Below are positions 24,334 through 35,184 of a stretch of DNA of 64,000 nt, piece by piece. Positions within the stretch are counted from its first letter, which is position 1. Every line of letters begins with the position of its first letter. Below the pieces are notes generated by a model. It was not told the DNA's origin, made no database searches, and saw only the letters and a program-made list of their open reading frames with translations. Made by a program: the position numbers and the translations under genes. The stretch is from Tausonia pullulans (lineage: Eukaryota > Basidiomycota > Tremellomycetes > Cystofilobasidiales > Mrakiaceae), in contig OX637636.1 of NCBI GenBank assembly GCA_951802195.1, forward strand, positions 260,501 through 324,500, given 5' to 3'.

Positions 24334-25230
24334 CAGACGCTCGATCACTATTCTCACTATACCGTCGCCGCCATTCAACGTCTCTTCGGCCACCGTTTCC
24401 CGAGCTCCACCTCGTCCTCGTCCGCACAGTCGGACAATTCGGCCCCGCGGTCGATGGGGAGCGCGGCTTCCACCGCTCCGACGGCGAGCTCGATGCTCCA
24501 TCCCTCGGACAGCTCTCTCACCAGCGATGAGACGGCCCCATCCAAGAGGGACCGCGAGTGCCGCCAGCGAGTCTCCAGCGGGAGGTCGTCTCTCCACGAC
24601 CCTACAACAACTAAGCGGGCACGAATTCGACCACTCTCCGCCTTGCTTCCTGCCAAGGACCGCCTCTCTAGCTGGTCGCTCTCCTCTACGCTCACGTTGC
24701 CGCCCCGGGTCTCATCGTCCCGATCAGCAGCCGCCCTCTACCACCATAACCACAGGACGATGGAAGTCTCCCATCCGCGGCCGCTCAAGCCCCGCGTCCA
24801 GCCTCGTCCGGACACCAACTTCTACCCTCCAACGGCACTAGCCCTTCCACCTCTGAGCCTCGGCTCACCAACGTCTTCAGGGCAAGACCTCTCTTCCTCA
24901 TATCAACAGCTGTACTCGTCGCCACTACCAGTGCCCACGAGCCTCAGCGGCAGCGCGTCATCGAGGTTCGGCCGCGTGTTCAGCGATCAAGCTGTGAAAA
25001 CCAGTTGCGATAATCGTGAGGCCATGGGCGAAGGTGGCGGTATTCTGGGATTGAGGAAGTTGAGGAAGAGGAGGAGGCCTGAAGAGATAAACGACGGGTG
25101 GCTGTGGGTCGGAGTGAGCATCTCTCTCTTTCTCTCTGGACTCTTGTAACTCCGCGACTTTCTGGCCTCATCTCGACTCGACCACTGACGATCTCCCTCA
25201 CCCTCTGGCTCTCCACAGAACGTTAGCTAG
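24334..25230 (+). CDS. Unknown serine/proline-rich protein
   Basis: Not recognised. A frame opens after a candidate acceptor (ACGCAG, ending 24333) and reads LDHYSHYTVAAIQRLFGHRF, then a long Ser/Pro/Ala-rich, probably disordered region with an internal ATG at 24454. The C-terminus is the most structured-looking part: GLRKLRKRRRPEEINDGWLW. Unspliced, the frame would end in a hydrophobic stretch that mimics a membrane anchor. Instead a GTGAGC...CTGACG...CACAG intron (25114-25218, 105 nt) joins WVG to a 12-nt last exon encoding NVS and TAG, so the anchor is an artefact. The 5' end is unresolved. The basic KLRKRRR could be a nuclear localisation signal (inference). Confidence 0.5.
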
Positions 25231-25659
25231 TCGCAATTCTAATTTGTATTCGGACGGTGTTTCTTTCGCCCACCCTCCCGTCTTCCACACCATGCCAATC
25301 TTCTCATTACGATCTCGACGAAACCTTATGACCTCCTCTCCCCTTAACTTCATACGTACATACGACTCTCTGGTCCACCGGCCTGGCACGGCGGCGACTT
25401 TCTTAGTCCGCTACTAATGTGCCTCGGGCGCGCCTATATTACGACCTGCTCCGCTTGACTTCGATAGAGGCCGCGCTTTGACACGGGCCTTCTTGTTCGC
25501 TGAAGCGAGTGACAACATGCTCTCCCTGTATCATTCGAATCTAGCTGCACATTGATCTTGGCCCAGAGCCACCGTTACCCAGACGTTTCGTCGATCGTTT
25601 TCAGGCACAAATATAGCATTGCTGACTTCTTCTCCTACCTTCTTGCCGTCCTCTCTTTT
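25231..25659. other. Intergenic, convergent 3' ends
   Basis: 3' flanks of the unknown gene (+) and LAS17 (-). It is mildly AT-rich with pyrimidine tracts, and no gene is seen. Confidence 0.6.
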
Positions 25660-27930
25660 CTAGTCCCACTCGTCGTCTTCGTCACTCTCCTCGTCGCTTT
25701 CTCCAAGGTTCTCCCTCTTGGCGCTGAGGGCCATCGCTAGAGCACTTGCGAGATCGCCTCCTCCACTCGAGGCCGGAACCTCTGCAGCGACCGAGGGGGC
25801 CGCCGCAGCTCCAGCGCCGGCACCGACGACTACCCCGGTGGCCATTCCAGACCCAACTGCGGGCGCAGGGCTCTTCTTGAGGACGCCAATCCCTCCAGCA
25901 CCCTGGATCGAGGCGAGAAGGTTCGCGCGTGCGGGCGGAACGACGGGGAGCTCCGGTGCAGCCGGCTCAGGGGGAGCAGAGCCGAGCGCGCGAGAAGGGA
26001 CAGGAGGGACCGAAGAGGAGGGAGGAGGCGGGGGAGGAGGAGGGGGAGGCGCTCCAGATCGAGAGGGAGGAGCGGGCAGCCGAGGAGGAGGAGGAGGTGC
26101 CGAGGGTGCTGCAGGAGCCTCTTCGTACTCGTACGCCGGCTGGTGGCGGGAGGGCGGCGGGGGCGGAGGCGGAGGCGGAGGCGGCGGAAGGTGCGAGGTA
26201 GGACGGGTCGGCGGAGCAGGCGACATTGACGGAGTTGCAACGGCAGGCGCGAGAGTAGGTGGGGCGACAGAAGCACGAGAAGGAGGTGGAGGCGGCGCCT
26301 TACGTTTTGAGGTGGGCGCCTTTGGGGGCGCACGCTTTGCCGGCTGAACGGGCTGGAGGGGTTGTGGCCTCGTTTGTCAACGAGACATCTTGAGCAGTTA
26401 GAGCCCGATCAGTGAGACTCACCGGAGGACCGCCCTGCTTGCCGACAAAGTCCCTGATGAAGCCTTCGTTCTCGAGGATCTGCTTTTGGCTGATGCCCTT
26501 GTTCCCGAGAGAGTCAAGAAGCGCCTGCCACGAAGGGTCGACACCGGAGGAGGCGAAGCCGTTCTCGGCCGTGTAGCCCATGTGGGCGATGTGCTTGAAG
26601 GAGCCCTCGGCCTGTAGCGTGGGATTGCACATATCAACGTTGGCGCTCGAGGCAAGAGGATGCCACCAAGCCTCGAAACGCACAGGTCCGGAGATGAGGG
26701 ACTTGTCGATGGGTCCTCCCTTCTTCTTCTTCTTGCCTGAGGCTGAAGAGGCTGTAGCAGCGGCCTTTGGGCCCTTGGTCTTGTCTGAGACGACGTCAGC
26801 CGAGCTAGCCAGAACAGCTCCATGACGCCAGTCTCTCCGAAAGGACACTCACTGTACTTGCCGCGACCCTGGACTTTCTTGAACATTTCATTCGCCTCAG
26901 ACTCGTCGGCGAAGACAAAGGCGACGTTGGTCTCCTGACAAAGATCACATGCACTCAAGAGTCCGTCAGTAATGTAATCTGAATAACAAATTGAAATTGT
27001 ACAACGGATGTAGAAGGATGACCAATGAGATGTAGGCGCCCTCCAATGTCTCCCAGTCTGCCCAAAGAAGGAGCGGCGGGCGAGGGTCTGAGAGCGACGA
27101 CACGCGCGCTTCTGCGCGTCTGATCGGCAAACAACGCCTGCTCTGGGCACACTGAGTAGCCATCGACTACCCATCCCGATTTCCCAAACAAGTCTTCACC
27201 TGTGGATGAGTCCGGGGAAATGCTGTGGCTTCGACACTGTCTGGAGAGCGATTACGTGAACAGGAACCTTGGATCATGCACGCACCTCGCTCGGGAAGGA
27301 GTGGAAGAATCCACGGTCCTGGTTGTAGGGCCAAGACGGCGTGGTGGGAAGCTCGTGCTCCCAGATAATGCCGCGTGTGCCCTAAAGTAGCGAACGGAAG
27401 GAAGGCAAGACCGGGGCGGGATCAGTCTCGCACACTGGAGGAAACGAGAGGGAGAATCACGGCGGAGAGCGAGAGAGTACGAGAGCCCCCCTGGACCACC
27501 GACGACGCGCGAGGCGTGCCCTCGAGCGGATCTGGACACTGGTCCACAGGTCTTGGATCACGAAGAGGTCAATGGGGAGCAGCCGCCAAACGCTCGCGAT
27601 GGCTCGCGTACCCGTCCGTGGTCTGATGGCTGTCCATCGGCCCCTCTCCGACCCCCGCTGGGTTCCGTCCTGGCCAGCTGACGCCGGCTGCAACAGATGG
27701 GATCCGCTCTTTGTTGCACTGACAAGTAGGTCGACAACCTTCCACCAGACTCCGCCGCGCTGCTTGTCGACACAAAGGACGAGGGCACCCTGGATGCCGG
27801 CGTAGCGCCAGGTGCCGGCGCGGTCGTAGTAGACGCGAGCCGAGGTCGCGGTAAGGATCTTGTTTGTGCTAGGGATGGACCGCTTGACACGGGCCTTGTC
27901 TTCCGGGAGAAGCGATGAAACGGAGGGCAT
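25660..27930 (-). CDS. LAS17: WASP-family actin nucleation promoter (Las17/Wsp1)
   Basis: Activates the Arp2/3 complex at cortical actin patches. From 27930: a WH1 domain (MPSVSSLLPEDKARVKRSIP, YYDRAGTWRYAGIQGALVL, WEHELPTTPSWPYNQDRGFF, NVAFVFADESEANEMFKKVQ), a lysine-rich linker, and a CRIB/GTPase-binding segment (SFKHIAHMGYTAENGF, then WQALLDSLGNKGISQKQIL). A polyproline region with runs of up to 12 prolines follows, then a WH2 motif (ANLLASIQGAGGIGVLKK) and a central/acidic tail ending SDEESDEDDEWD, whose penultimate tryptophan is the Arp2/3 contact. Budding-yeast Las17 lacks the CRIB; here it is present, so direct Cdc42/Rac control is plausible. About six exons. Divergent from GIS2. Confidence 0.94.
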
Positions 27931-28279
27931 GGTGGGTGGCGGCGAGGGCAGCCGGGGCTGTGCTGCTACTGCTACTACGAGATGGTGGTAGGTGGAGTAG
28001 GACGACGGGAAAGAGCGAGAGACGCCGTCGCCCTCGGCCGCCGGTGACGTCTTGCTTGGTTACCATCCCCGCCCAGCTGGGCCCATTCAATGGGCCACTT
28101 TCCGGGTCGATGTATGTTCTTGCAAGCTAACGATACCGATATTCAACTCACTTGATTTAGCGATTTGGGTGGCTCTCTGCTTAGAGACGAAGCGACGCGT
28201 ATGATCCCAAGTCGCGAGCAGGCGGCGGGCCCTTTTCTCCCCTCAACCACCACCACTTCCGTCCCGCCTCTTCTCCGTC
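27931..28279. promoter_or_regulatory. Divergent promoter, LAS17 / GIS2
   Basis: 349 bp between start codons with no gene. A pyrimidine-rich stretch precedes the GIS2 start, as is common for highly expressed ribosome-associated genes in basidiomycetes (inference). Confidence 0.45.
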
Positions 28280-29537
28280 ATGTCCTCCTTCACCCGTCGC
28301 GGTCAGCCCCCTCCCTCTCCTCCTCTCCCCCGTCTTAGCCCGAGAAAAGGCTTTATACTCCCCGCTCGGCCACATACTGAGTTCCGCCTGCTTCGCTTCC
28401 TCCTGCGGCTCTCTAGGTTGCTTCAAGGTCAGTAGTCAGCGGTGTGACACCTTCCATCGGTCACCGCCTCACCGTCACGAGCTCACCTGTCCTGCCTTGT
28501 CCTCTGCTCTACCTTCTCAGTGCGGAAATGTCGGCCACATCGCCGAGGCTTGCGAGTCCCAAACCCGTCTCTGCTACAACTGTCGCTCGCCGGAGGTAAG
28601 TCGCGGCCGAATTCCGTCGCCTCCTTTGTCCTTCGCTCTTTCCTCGCCTCGTCTCCATCGCGTTTCAGCGAGCTGATGTTCTCCTTTCGCTCAGCATGAG
28701 TCGAACCAGTGCCCCCACCCCCGTACCACTGAGGCTAAGCAGTGTTATTCGTGCGCTGGTGTCGGCCACGTTGCCTCGTCCTGCCCTTCCGCGGTCCCCG
28801 CGCTCGGAGGTGGAGGCTTCCGGGGCCCGGGTGTCGGAGGACCGAAGTGCTACGTACGTCCCAGGTGGTAGAAAGCCCTCGCTCTCATCCTACCGCACAG
28901 AGCTCCTGTTGCTGACCGAGCTTAACCCCTGCTCTTAACAACCACAACAGAACTGTGGCTTCCCTGGTCACGTCAGTCCCGTTGCCCTTCCTTTTCTGCC
29001 GTTGTGCCTTCCGCGCCTTTCTGACGATATCAACCGAACATAGATCGCTCGCCTCTGCCCCAACCCCCCCGGAATGGGTGTTACCGGAATCGCTCCCGGA
29101 GGATTCCGCGGCGTCTTCCCTCCCGCGCGTCGCGCGTTCCTCCCAGGCGTCAGCATGAACACGAAGTGCTAGTGCGTCCCATTCTCTCCTCCCGGACCTT
29201 CCCGAGCTACAGTCTCATAACCCTTCCATCAACAATAGCCGATGCAATGGTGCCGGCCATATCGCCGCGAACTGCCCGTCGGTCGGCCTCCCTCCCGCCG
29301 GTCCTCCTCGGCCGAAGAGTGCGTCGTCTAGCTACCTAATGCCTCTGCCGGTCCTTTCCTTCTGACGCTTATCTTGCACTTCATTCACTCTCAGCCTGTT
29401 ACAAGTGCCAGATCGAGGGCCACATCGCTCGCGATTGCCCCGAGAACGCCGTCGCCGCCTCCGTCGTTGAGTCGACGTCGACTTCGCCCGCGAAGGTCGA
29501 GCAGCCGCTCATCCCCGCTGCCGCGGAGGTTCACTAG
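28280..29537 (+). CDS. GIS2: CCHC zinc-knuckle protein, Gis2/CNBP
   Basis: Single-strand nucleic-acid-binding protein that promotes cap-independent translation in yeast and human. After splicing there are six CX2CX4HX4C knuckles: CFKCGNVGHIAEAC, CYNCRSPEHESNQC, CYSCAGVGHVASSC, CYNCGFPGHIARLC, CYRCNGAGHIAANC and CYKCQIEGHIARDC (yeast and human forms have seven). Exon 1 is 28280-28301 (MSSFTRR plus one base). Exon 2 is an 11-nt microexon, 28417-28427, that completes Gly-Cys-Phe-Lys. Exon 3 starts at 28521. Later introns fall inside knuckles 4 (two) and 5 and just before knuckle 6, and all phases agree. A glycine-rich linker (GGGGFRGPGVGG) follows knuckle 3. The tail is VEQPLIPAAAEVH, then TAG. 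Confidence 0.95.
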
Positions 29538-30513
29538 GCGCTTCCTTCTACCCCTCTCATCTTTCATCTTTCCTTTGCCTAAGGCTCCACCCAAAAATCC
29601 ACCCACGCTCTTTCTCCCCTTCTTTCCTCTTCGACTCGGCCTCTCAAAACCAACAAAAGAATCATTCTTCCTCAGCCCTCTGGCTCTGCATCTTCTTTCG
29701 ACATCTATCCACCCTTCCCACCCCTGCCTGCATCGACTTCTTTTCCATCTATCTCTCGATCTCGTGGCGGTCCGTTGTGAGCTCGGCTCTGTTCGCCAGT
29801 TGCGGCTGCTGTTGTGTGTGGGAGAGAGAAATGAGGGAGTAGGAGAGAACAAAAGTGGAGGAACGGGGAGATGCATGAGTGCGGATGAGAGTGATGAGGG
29901 AGAGCTTAGTCGGAGAAAAAGCGAGTGCGTGCGTGGTTGCGAGAGGAGTGAGGCGAGAGAGCGTGTGTTGCATGTGGAGAGAGTGAGAGAGAGAGAGTGT
30001 GTGTGTGTCTCGCGACAGAGGTCGCGAGAAGACAGTCGACGATTCCGGAACCGGAGGAAGGAATCACTTCTCCCTCCCGTCTTGAGGACTGACGGCTTGC
30101 CTCCCCTGCCCCTCGGCCATCGTATCAGACGGTTTCTGCATCCTAACGCTGGTCGTTCCCTTACCTCTTCTTCTGACCTCTTTAGCTTCCACCGGGCAAA
30201 TCATGGTGCGCTGGTCCGATGACTTCTTTTATCATGTGAGTGTACATTACGCAGGATCGTCAGCACTGCTCATGAACCGAGAGAAGGAGTCAAGGGAGAG
30301 TGTAGGAGGCCAAGGGAAAGAGTAGAGCGCGAGCAGTAGCATATCAACATGAAGCATGCGCGAAATGACGAGAGGACAAAGCATACATCATTTGGCTTCG
30401 TACATGGCTAAACGCTAAGAGACCTCGTCTCTTTCTCCTAGATGGAGCCCAAACCATGGTGTTGTCGCTTGTCTGCGCTGACTGTGAAGATGCACACCCC
30501 ACGCGACAAGACT
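29538..30513. other. Intergenic, convergent GIS2 / PEX16 3' ends
   Basis: 976 bp. The first 220 bp are strongly pyrimidine-rich. Then comes a purine-rich stretch with GA and GT microsatellite runs (about 29985-30010). The GIS2 side is probably a long 3' UTR. No gene or RNA gene is recognised. Confidence 0.6.
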
Positions 30514-32398
30514 TTACTCGGCCGTGTAGTCTACGTGGAAAATCGTCGACCAATGCCACCAAGCTCGTCAGCTTACAGTGCGGCAACGGGCCCGCGACGA
30601 AAACGGGTGAGTGATGACGTACAGTAGTATTCGTCCACGAGCGGCAGGTAGTCCCCGACAACACCGCCAATGAGCCCTCCGGCGAGCGGGATCTTGCCCA
30701 AGGCACCGGCAATGCGTTCCAGTGTCGGGCGGGTAAAGCCATCCCAGATGATACCTCGGAAGATGTACGACCCGAGCGCACGAGAACGCCGGGCGTGCTC
30801 CGAGCGCTCGACAGGGCCGCAGGAGAGGCCAGTAGAGCGAGGTCGGAGGAGGCGGCGGGAGAGAAGAGAGATCTGAGGAGGGAGGGGGGGAGGAGGAGAG
30901 AGAGGCAGAGGTATCAGTCCACAGACCAGAGCACACGGAGCCCAAGACACGCTTCGAGAAACAAAGACGAACGAGGAAGGAGACGAGGACAGGGAAAGAA
31001 GACGACCTCGTTTTGAGAAGAAGCACATAGACGAGGCCCCTCGCGCAGTGGAGAGCCTCGCCTGCGAGCTCCCTCTTGCCAGCGAGCGGACGGATGAGCT
31101 CCCGCCCGGGCGTGAGAGATCCAACGAAGAGCGTCTTCGGGAGAAGAATTTCTTGGACAGGGTCACCCTTGGATGTCGGGGGAGGAGGAAGAGGCTTAGG
31201 GGGGGTGGAAGGGGAGGAGGGAGGAAAGAAGAGCGAGGTGTCGAAGGAAGGGTGGGGCAGCGGCGGGTGCACCGTAGGACGAGAGGTGATGGCGAGAAGG
31301 ACGAGGCGGAGGAACGTCCTAGAGAAGTGAGGCAGATTAGCCTTTGATAGGTCATTGAGAGATCGATGGACGAAACACCCACTTGATTGCCTCAACTCCC
31401 AACAATAGCCTCCACCTGTTTCCCTCGGTGCCCCTCCGCCTCTCGCGCCGCAGCGCGAGCATCTCCCCAAGAAGCTGGATCCGCTCGAGTGCGACGAGCA
31501 CCCGTGCAGCGTATCTGTAGACCGCGCTCTCGCGCGACCAAGCCCGCGTATAGCGCTCATGTGGGGAAGGCGGAGGAAGGTGCTGAGGTCGAAGGTGAGG
31601 AGGAAGCCGGGACGAGTGGGTGGAGAGTATGGAGGAGTGCGCTTCAACGACGAGAGCGAGAAGAGAGTGAACTAAGAAGGATGGTAGCCCGCATCAGCAT
31701 CGAGTGAGTATTTGGCTACCAAAGTGTAACTTGAGAGCGTCTAGAAGGAGAAAACAAGAGGCGGATGCGTTCACCACCGAGTGATAAGGCGGACGCGTCG
31801 TCTCTACCTCTCGTCGTCTTCCTGCAGATCGCGGGTCGAAGCAGCCGCAGTGTGAGAGAATAATAGACGCCTTCCTTCCATCTCCTTCTGATAAGAGTCA
31901 TGATCTCGAGTCTGACCTCTTGATCGCGCCGGGCTTCGGCCTCACGCGCGTAGGCTGCAATCCCGCGGACGAGGTCCTCGTCCCGGGAAAGCGGTGGATG
32001 GTCTGAGTCCGAACGTAGGTCTGCCCCTCTCGTAACGGATCTGAAAGCACTGAGCAGAGCCCAGTCTGAATTTCCGAGTCATACCTATGGTGAGGTCAAC
32101 GAGGGCGAAGCTGCCCTGGCTGAGGACGGGATGGCTGACCATCACGGCAGATTGCCTCTGATCGCAAGACAGACAGAAGACGAGGAAACTCACCAGCTTC
32201 AGCGGCAACCTCTGCCCCGTCGAACCGTCCCGGGAGAAGGTACGTCGCACTCCGGATAGCGCTTTCGGCGCTCGCGAGGAAGGGGTGGTGGGCAATAAGG
32301 AGTCTGGCGTAGCTGTCGAGGAGCGATTGAGGAGCCGGAGGGTTGGGCCCGACGACAGCATTGGTCTCGGGGGCGGGGGGCAGGGACAGCCCTGACAT
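30514..32398 (-). CDS. PEX16: Peroxin-16 (peroxisome membrane biogenesis)
   Basis: Integral peroxisomal membrane protein acting with Pex3/Pex19 in membrane-protein import. The N-terminus (ATG at 32398, MSGLSLPPAPETN) reads LLDSYARLLIAHHPFLASAE and SAIRSATYLLPGRF, the family's opening. A middle exon gives YAARVLVALERIQLLGEML and a tryptophan-arginine-leucine block, then LRLVLLAITSRPTVHPP. The C-terminal part is RALGSYIFRGIIWDGFTRPT and then IPLAGGLIGGVVGDYLPLVD. The last intron (30531-30622, GTACGT...CGTAG) joins DEYY to a 17-nt terminal exon, giving the aromatic family ending YYYYTAE and TAA. A proline-rich insertion (near 31180-31240) is unusual. Saccharomyces cerevisiae has no PEX16. Exons 2-3 near 31900-32140 are less certain. 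Confidence 0.9.
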
Positions 32399-32589
32399 GG
32401 TAGACCAAAAGAAGTAGAGAAGATGGAGGCGATTGGTTGGAGAAGAACGGAGGGAGAAAGGTGGTCGTCGAGGAGGGAAGGTCGCCGGGGGCGCTTCTCT
32501 CCGGTAAGGAAGAGACCGAAGTGGGCGCTTAGGCCGGGATCGTGAACTCGCCCCCCAGCCTCCTCGACCACTCTGGATCTCTGCAGGAC

Positions 32590-33081
32590 GTAGGCCAGCT
32601 CCTCTCCGTTGAGAAATGAGCATCTCATCAAGTATCGACGCGAAAGCGCGGTTTCCTGGGGAGACCTGCGGCTACCCCTTCGCCTCCTCTGGCATCTTCT
32701 CCATCCACCGGGGCCATCATTCGTGGGTGAGAGCCAACTCCGAGCCCCCTCCCCCTCCGCTGCCGCACTGATCTCCGAGCGCCAGCGGTCGACAGCCGAA
32801 TCGTCAAAGACAGAGTAGACGTGCTTGCCAGCCAAGGAGTCTTGGTATTGGCACGCGAGCCGATTGAAGTATGACAGCCTTGCCTCGAAGAGTAAGGGAA
32901 GGGCGCCTCTCAGTGTGCGAGAGAGGGGCCATGGAGATTCACTTTGACAGGGAGGAGGCCGTAGTTGACTGGACCAGCTAGGTGGGGCAAGGACAGGGCT
33001 GAGATCAGTCTCTCTTCAGCAATATTCACTTGTAGCGGATTACTCACTTTGGCGGCGGTCTTCGTCGTGTCCGCGTCTCAT
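32590..33081 (-). CDS. Possible small gene or missed exons, unknown
   Basis: Not recognised. On the minus strand an ATG at 33081 (MRRGHDEDRRQ) can be spliced by two small GT-AG introns (GTGAGTAATC..., ending CTCAG; GTGAATCTCC..., ending TTCGAG) into TLSLPHLAGPVNYGLLPVK and then ARLSYFNRLACQYQDSLAGK, continuing HVYSVFDDSAVDRWRSEIS. Phase agrees across both junctions and the peptide looks coding rather than random. The 3' end is not resolved; the frame stays open toward PEX16. The start is only 30 bp past the stop of the next upstream same-strand gene, which is very tight for a eukaryote. It may therefore be a separate short gene, an alternative 3' end of that gene, or a PEX16 upstream exon set. 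Confidence 0.3.
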
Positions 33082-33110
33082 CAGATGGGAACAACGCGAA
33101 CAATGATTGG

Positions 33111-34281
33111 TTAATTGACGCCCTCCTTCTCCTTGTGGGGCGACTCTTCAAGCGGCACTAGCTTGGAGAACTCGGGCATCTTGATCCCGAGCGCATTGGA
33201 TGGGCTTCCAACAGTCGGCGCCTTTTCCTGCCACTCGAAGTCAGACGCCGAGAGCGTGATGGGGGGTGTGACTTCGAACCGTTTCGGACGAGGGGAGCCC
33301 TCTGGCGAGCCGAAGACCACGGCCTGGTAGCGCTCGGTAACAAAGAGATTCTCGCCGAAATGGTCGGTGCTCTGCAAGGAAAAGGAGGTGAATTCGAGCA
33401 GCAAACAACGGGCTAGATCTCGGACGTACGGAAACGAAGAAAGAGATTGGACCGCGTGCGAGCTGAAAGCGAGGCGGGCGGAAACCCAGGCGATCTGTCA
33501 GGGCCCACAGGTACAACATCTATTGGAACGAGCAGATGCACTTCGGAATGAGTTTCTCGACCCTTGCAAAGATTCTCAAGGTGCTGCTTGAATGCCCTCG
33601 CCTGCTTCAAGGGGCTGACGAGCCCGTCGCTCTTCTTGATAATGAGCGGCTCAGAGAATGACGCGAGGAGAGCCTGCGCGACGCGAGTCGCCACATAAAA
33701 TTAGCAAGAAAGCTGCGGAAATGAAGCAAGGCGAGACAAACAAGGTTGAAAAGCACCGCCAGCCTATAGTCCTCCTTAGTTGCCAGAACCCGCGGGTTGA
33801 ACGTCCAGGAGCATCGGCCCATCTTGCCGCCTTTGTTCCGTTCCCTTGGAGAATGGTCACGCTTGAAGACGGCCGAGCAGATCTCCCGGTCACCCTGACT
33901 CGGCAGTGCAACTTGCTCAGTTCCTAAGGCCGTCATGAGGAGCGACTGATCCAGGGGATTGAGTTGAAAAATCGCGCGTGCCTCGGCTGACAGAAGTGGG
34001 AGGAGAGGCGAGACGAGCGAGGCAAGGAGGGCGCGTTGCGAGGCGCGGTCATGGGGGACCAGCGAGGAGCTGGGAAAGGGCGGGATAGGTTTGCGCACAG
34101 AAGGGAGTTTCCTGCCGAGAAGGGAGGTCTCGGGCACCGGGAAGATGGAGGGGTACCGGGGGATGGCGGGCAGCGTTGTTGGGAGGGGAGAGCCAGAGGC
34201 CGGGATGGAGGACGAAGCGCGTTTGGAAAGAGCAAGGCGCGCAGCGATGGACGAGCGGTGACGGAAGATGTGTCGGGACAT
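33111..34281 (-). CDS. Unknown protein, probably mitochondrial
   Basis: Not recognised. The start at 34281 gives MSRHIFRHRSSIAARLALSK, which is rich in Arg/Ser/Ala with no acidic residues, typical of a mitochondrial presequence. Then come a proline-rich stretch (PRYPSIFPVPETSLLGRKLP), a helical part (LLPLLSAEARAIFQLNPLDQ), CSWTFNPRVLATKEDYRLA, and after an intron SFSEPLIIKKSDGLVSPLKQ with ARAFKQHLENLCKG. The last exon reads STDHFGENLFVTERYQAVVF and closes with LVPLEESPHKEKEGVN. About four exons. The internal junction near 33490-33530 is unresolved. A mitochondrial location is inferred only from the N-terminus. Confidence 0.6.
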
Positions 34282-35184
34282 AACTGGCACTCTCGGCTCT
34301 AACGGCGATAGTTGCCCGAAGAGCATGCAGGGAGATGGAGGAATGGCAGTTGAAGTGGTTGAGGCGCGTCGAACGACGTCGACTCGACGCGTCCAAGAAA
34401 GTGGAGGGGCGGCTCAAGCCAAACGTTTCGTCGCTCCAATTTCAATCTAAATGACGATCAGATGGTCCACTCGCGTAAGCCTAGTATCAAGTTAAACTCA
34501 GAAGGAATCTGAAGCTTGCTCCCCTGGCTTCTTCAGCCTTAGTCTCAAAGCACTAGAAGGCTTGCGAATAACTTCTCACGCAGCAAGTGGAGAAGAACGC
34601 CCCTGAAAACTATGATCGACCGCGCTTCGAGCAGAGCTCCCCACGGACATCGCGAAAATTATGGTTCCTGAGTGGCCAGTCGTTTAGCCAAATTGGATCG
34701 AATCACTCGTTCCAAAAGCTGAACCGCATCTCGTCTTTGCAGCTTCGTCAACCTCACGGCGGGAGCAGGCTACCAGATCATATCTGTCATCGACTCATAG
34801 AAACGCGGACATCCCGCTGTGACTGACCCGTGCTCCGCTCCGACACTCCTTCATTCTCCCTAGTCTCATCTGCCGGAAGAACGAGAGAGACGACGTTATC
34901 ACCCGTTCAAACCGCTTCTTCAAATTCACCTCGCCGAGTAGCTAGACGTGCGCCAGCATCAGGGACTGATACTGACGAGTTGACCGCCCAATTCCTCTGT
35001 GTACGGGCCCACGCCTCGCCTTCGCAGCTCCCCCTGCTCTAGAATTCCTCTGTGCGTATGGTTTCTTGCCTAGGCCGATTAGTTTACTTTCGAATAAAAT
35101 CAGCACGCCGCTGTCTTGGCCCTGAAGAAAGCTCTTTTCAGCTGCGGCGCTTTGAGAATGCATACAGGCATGCCGAACGCACCC
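34282..35184. other. Intergenic, promoter of the mitochondrial unknown and CDC9 3' flank
   Basis: 903 bp with only short frames lacking recognisable features. An 11-bp direct repeat (ATTCCTCTGTG) recurs near 34992 and 35043. I see no tRNA or other RNA gene. Confidence 0.5.

Noticed and set aside
25114-25162. C-terminal transmembrane anchor of the unknown protein
   Set aside because: The hydrophobic codons lie after a GTGAGC donor and are intronic.
25718-26347. Glycine-rich 209-codon plus-strand frame
   Set aside because: It is the reverse complement of the WASP polyproline region; Gly runs mirror Pro runs.
29374-30222. 282-codon plus-strand frame overlapping the GIS2 end
   Set aside because: Out of frame with the sixth zinc knuckle and continuing through simple-sequence 3' flank; no domain.
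30568-31647. Long minus-strand frames with methionines at 31647 and 31382 as separate genes
   Set aside because: They are unspliced pieces of PEX16; splicing gives family-consistent order and C-terminus.
34282-35184. tRNA or other RNA gene in the gap
   Set aside because: No convincing A-box/B-box pair or cloverleaf could be found by eye.
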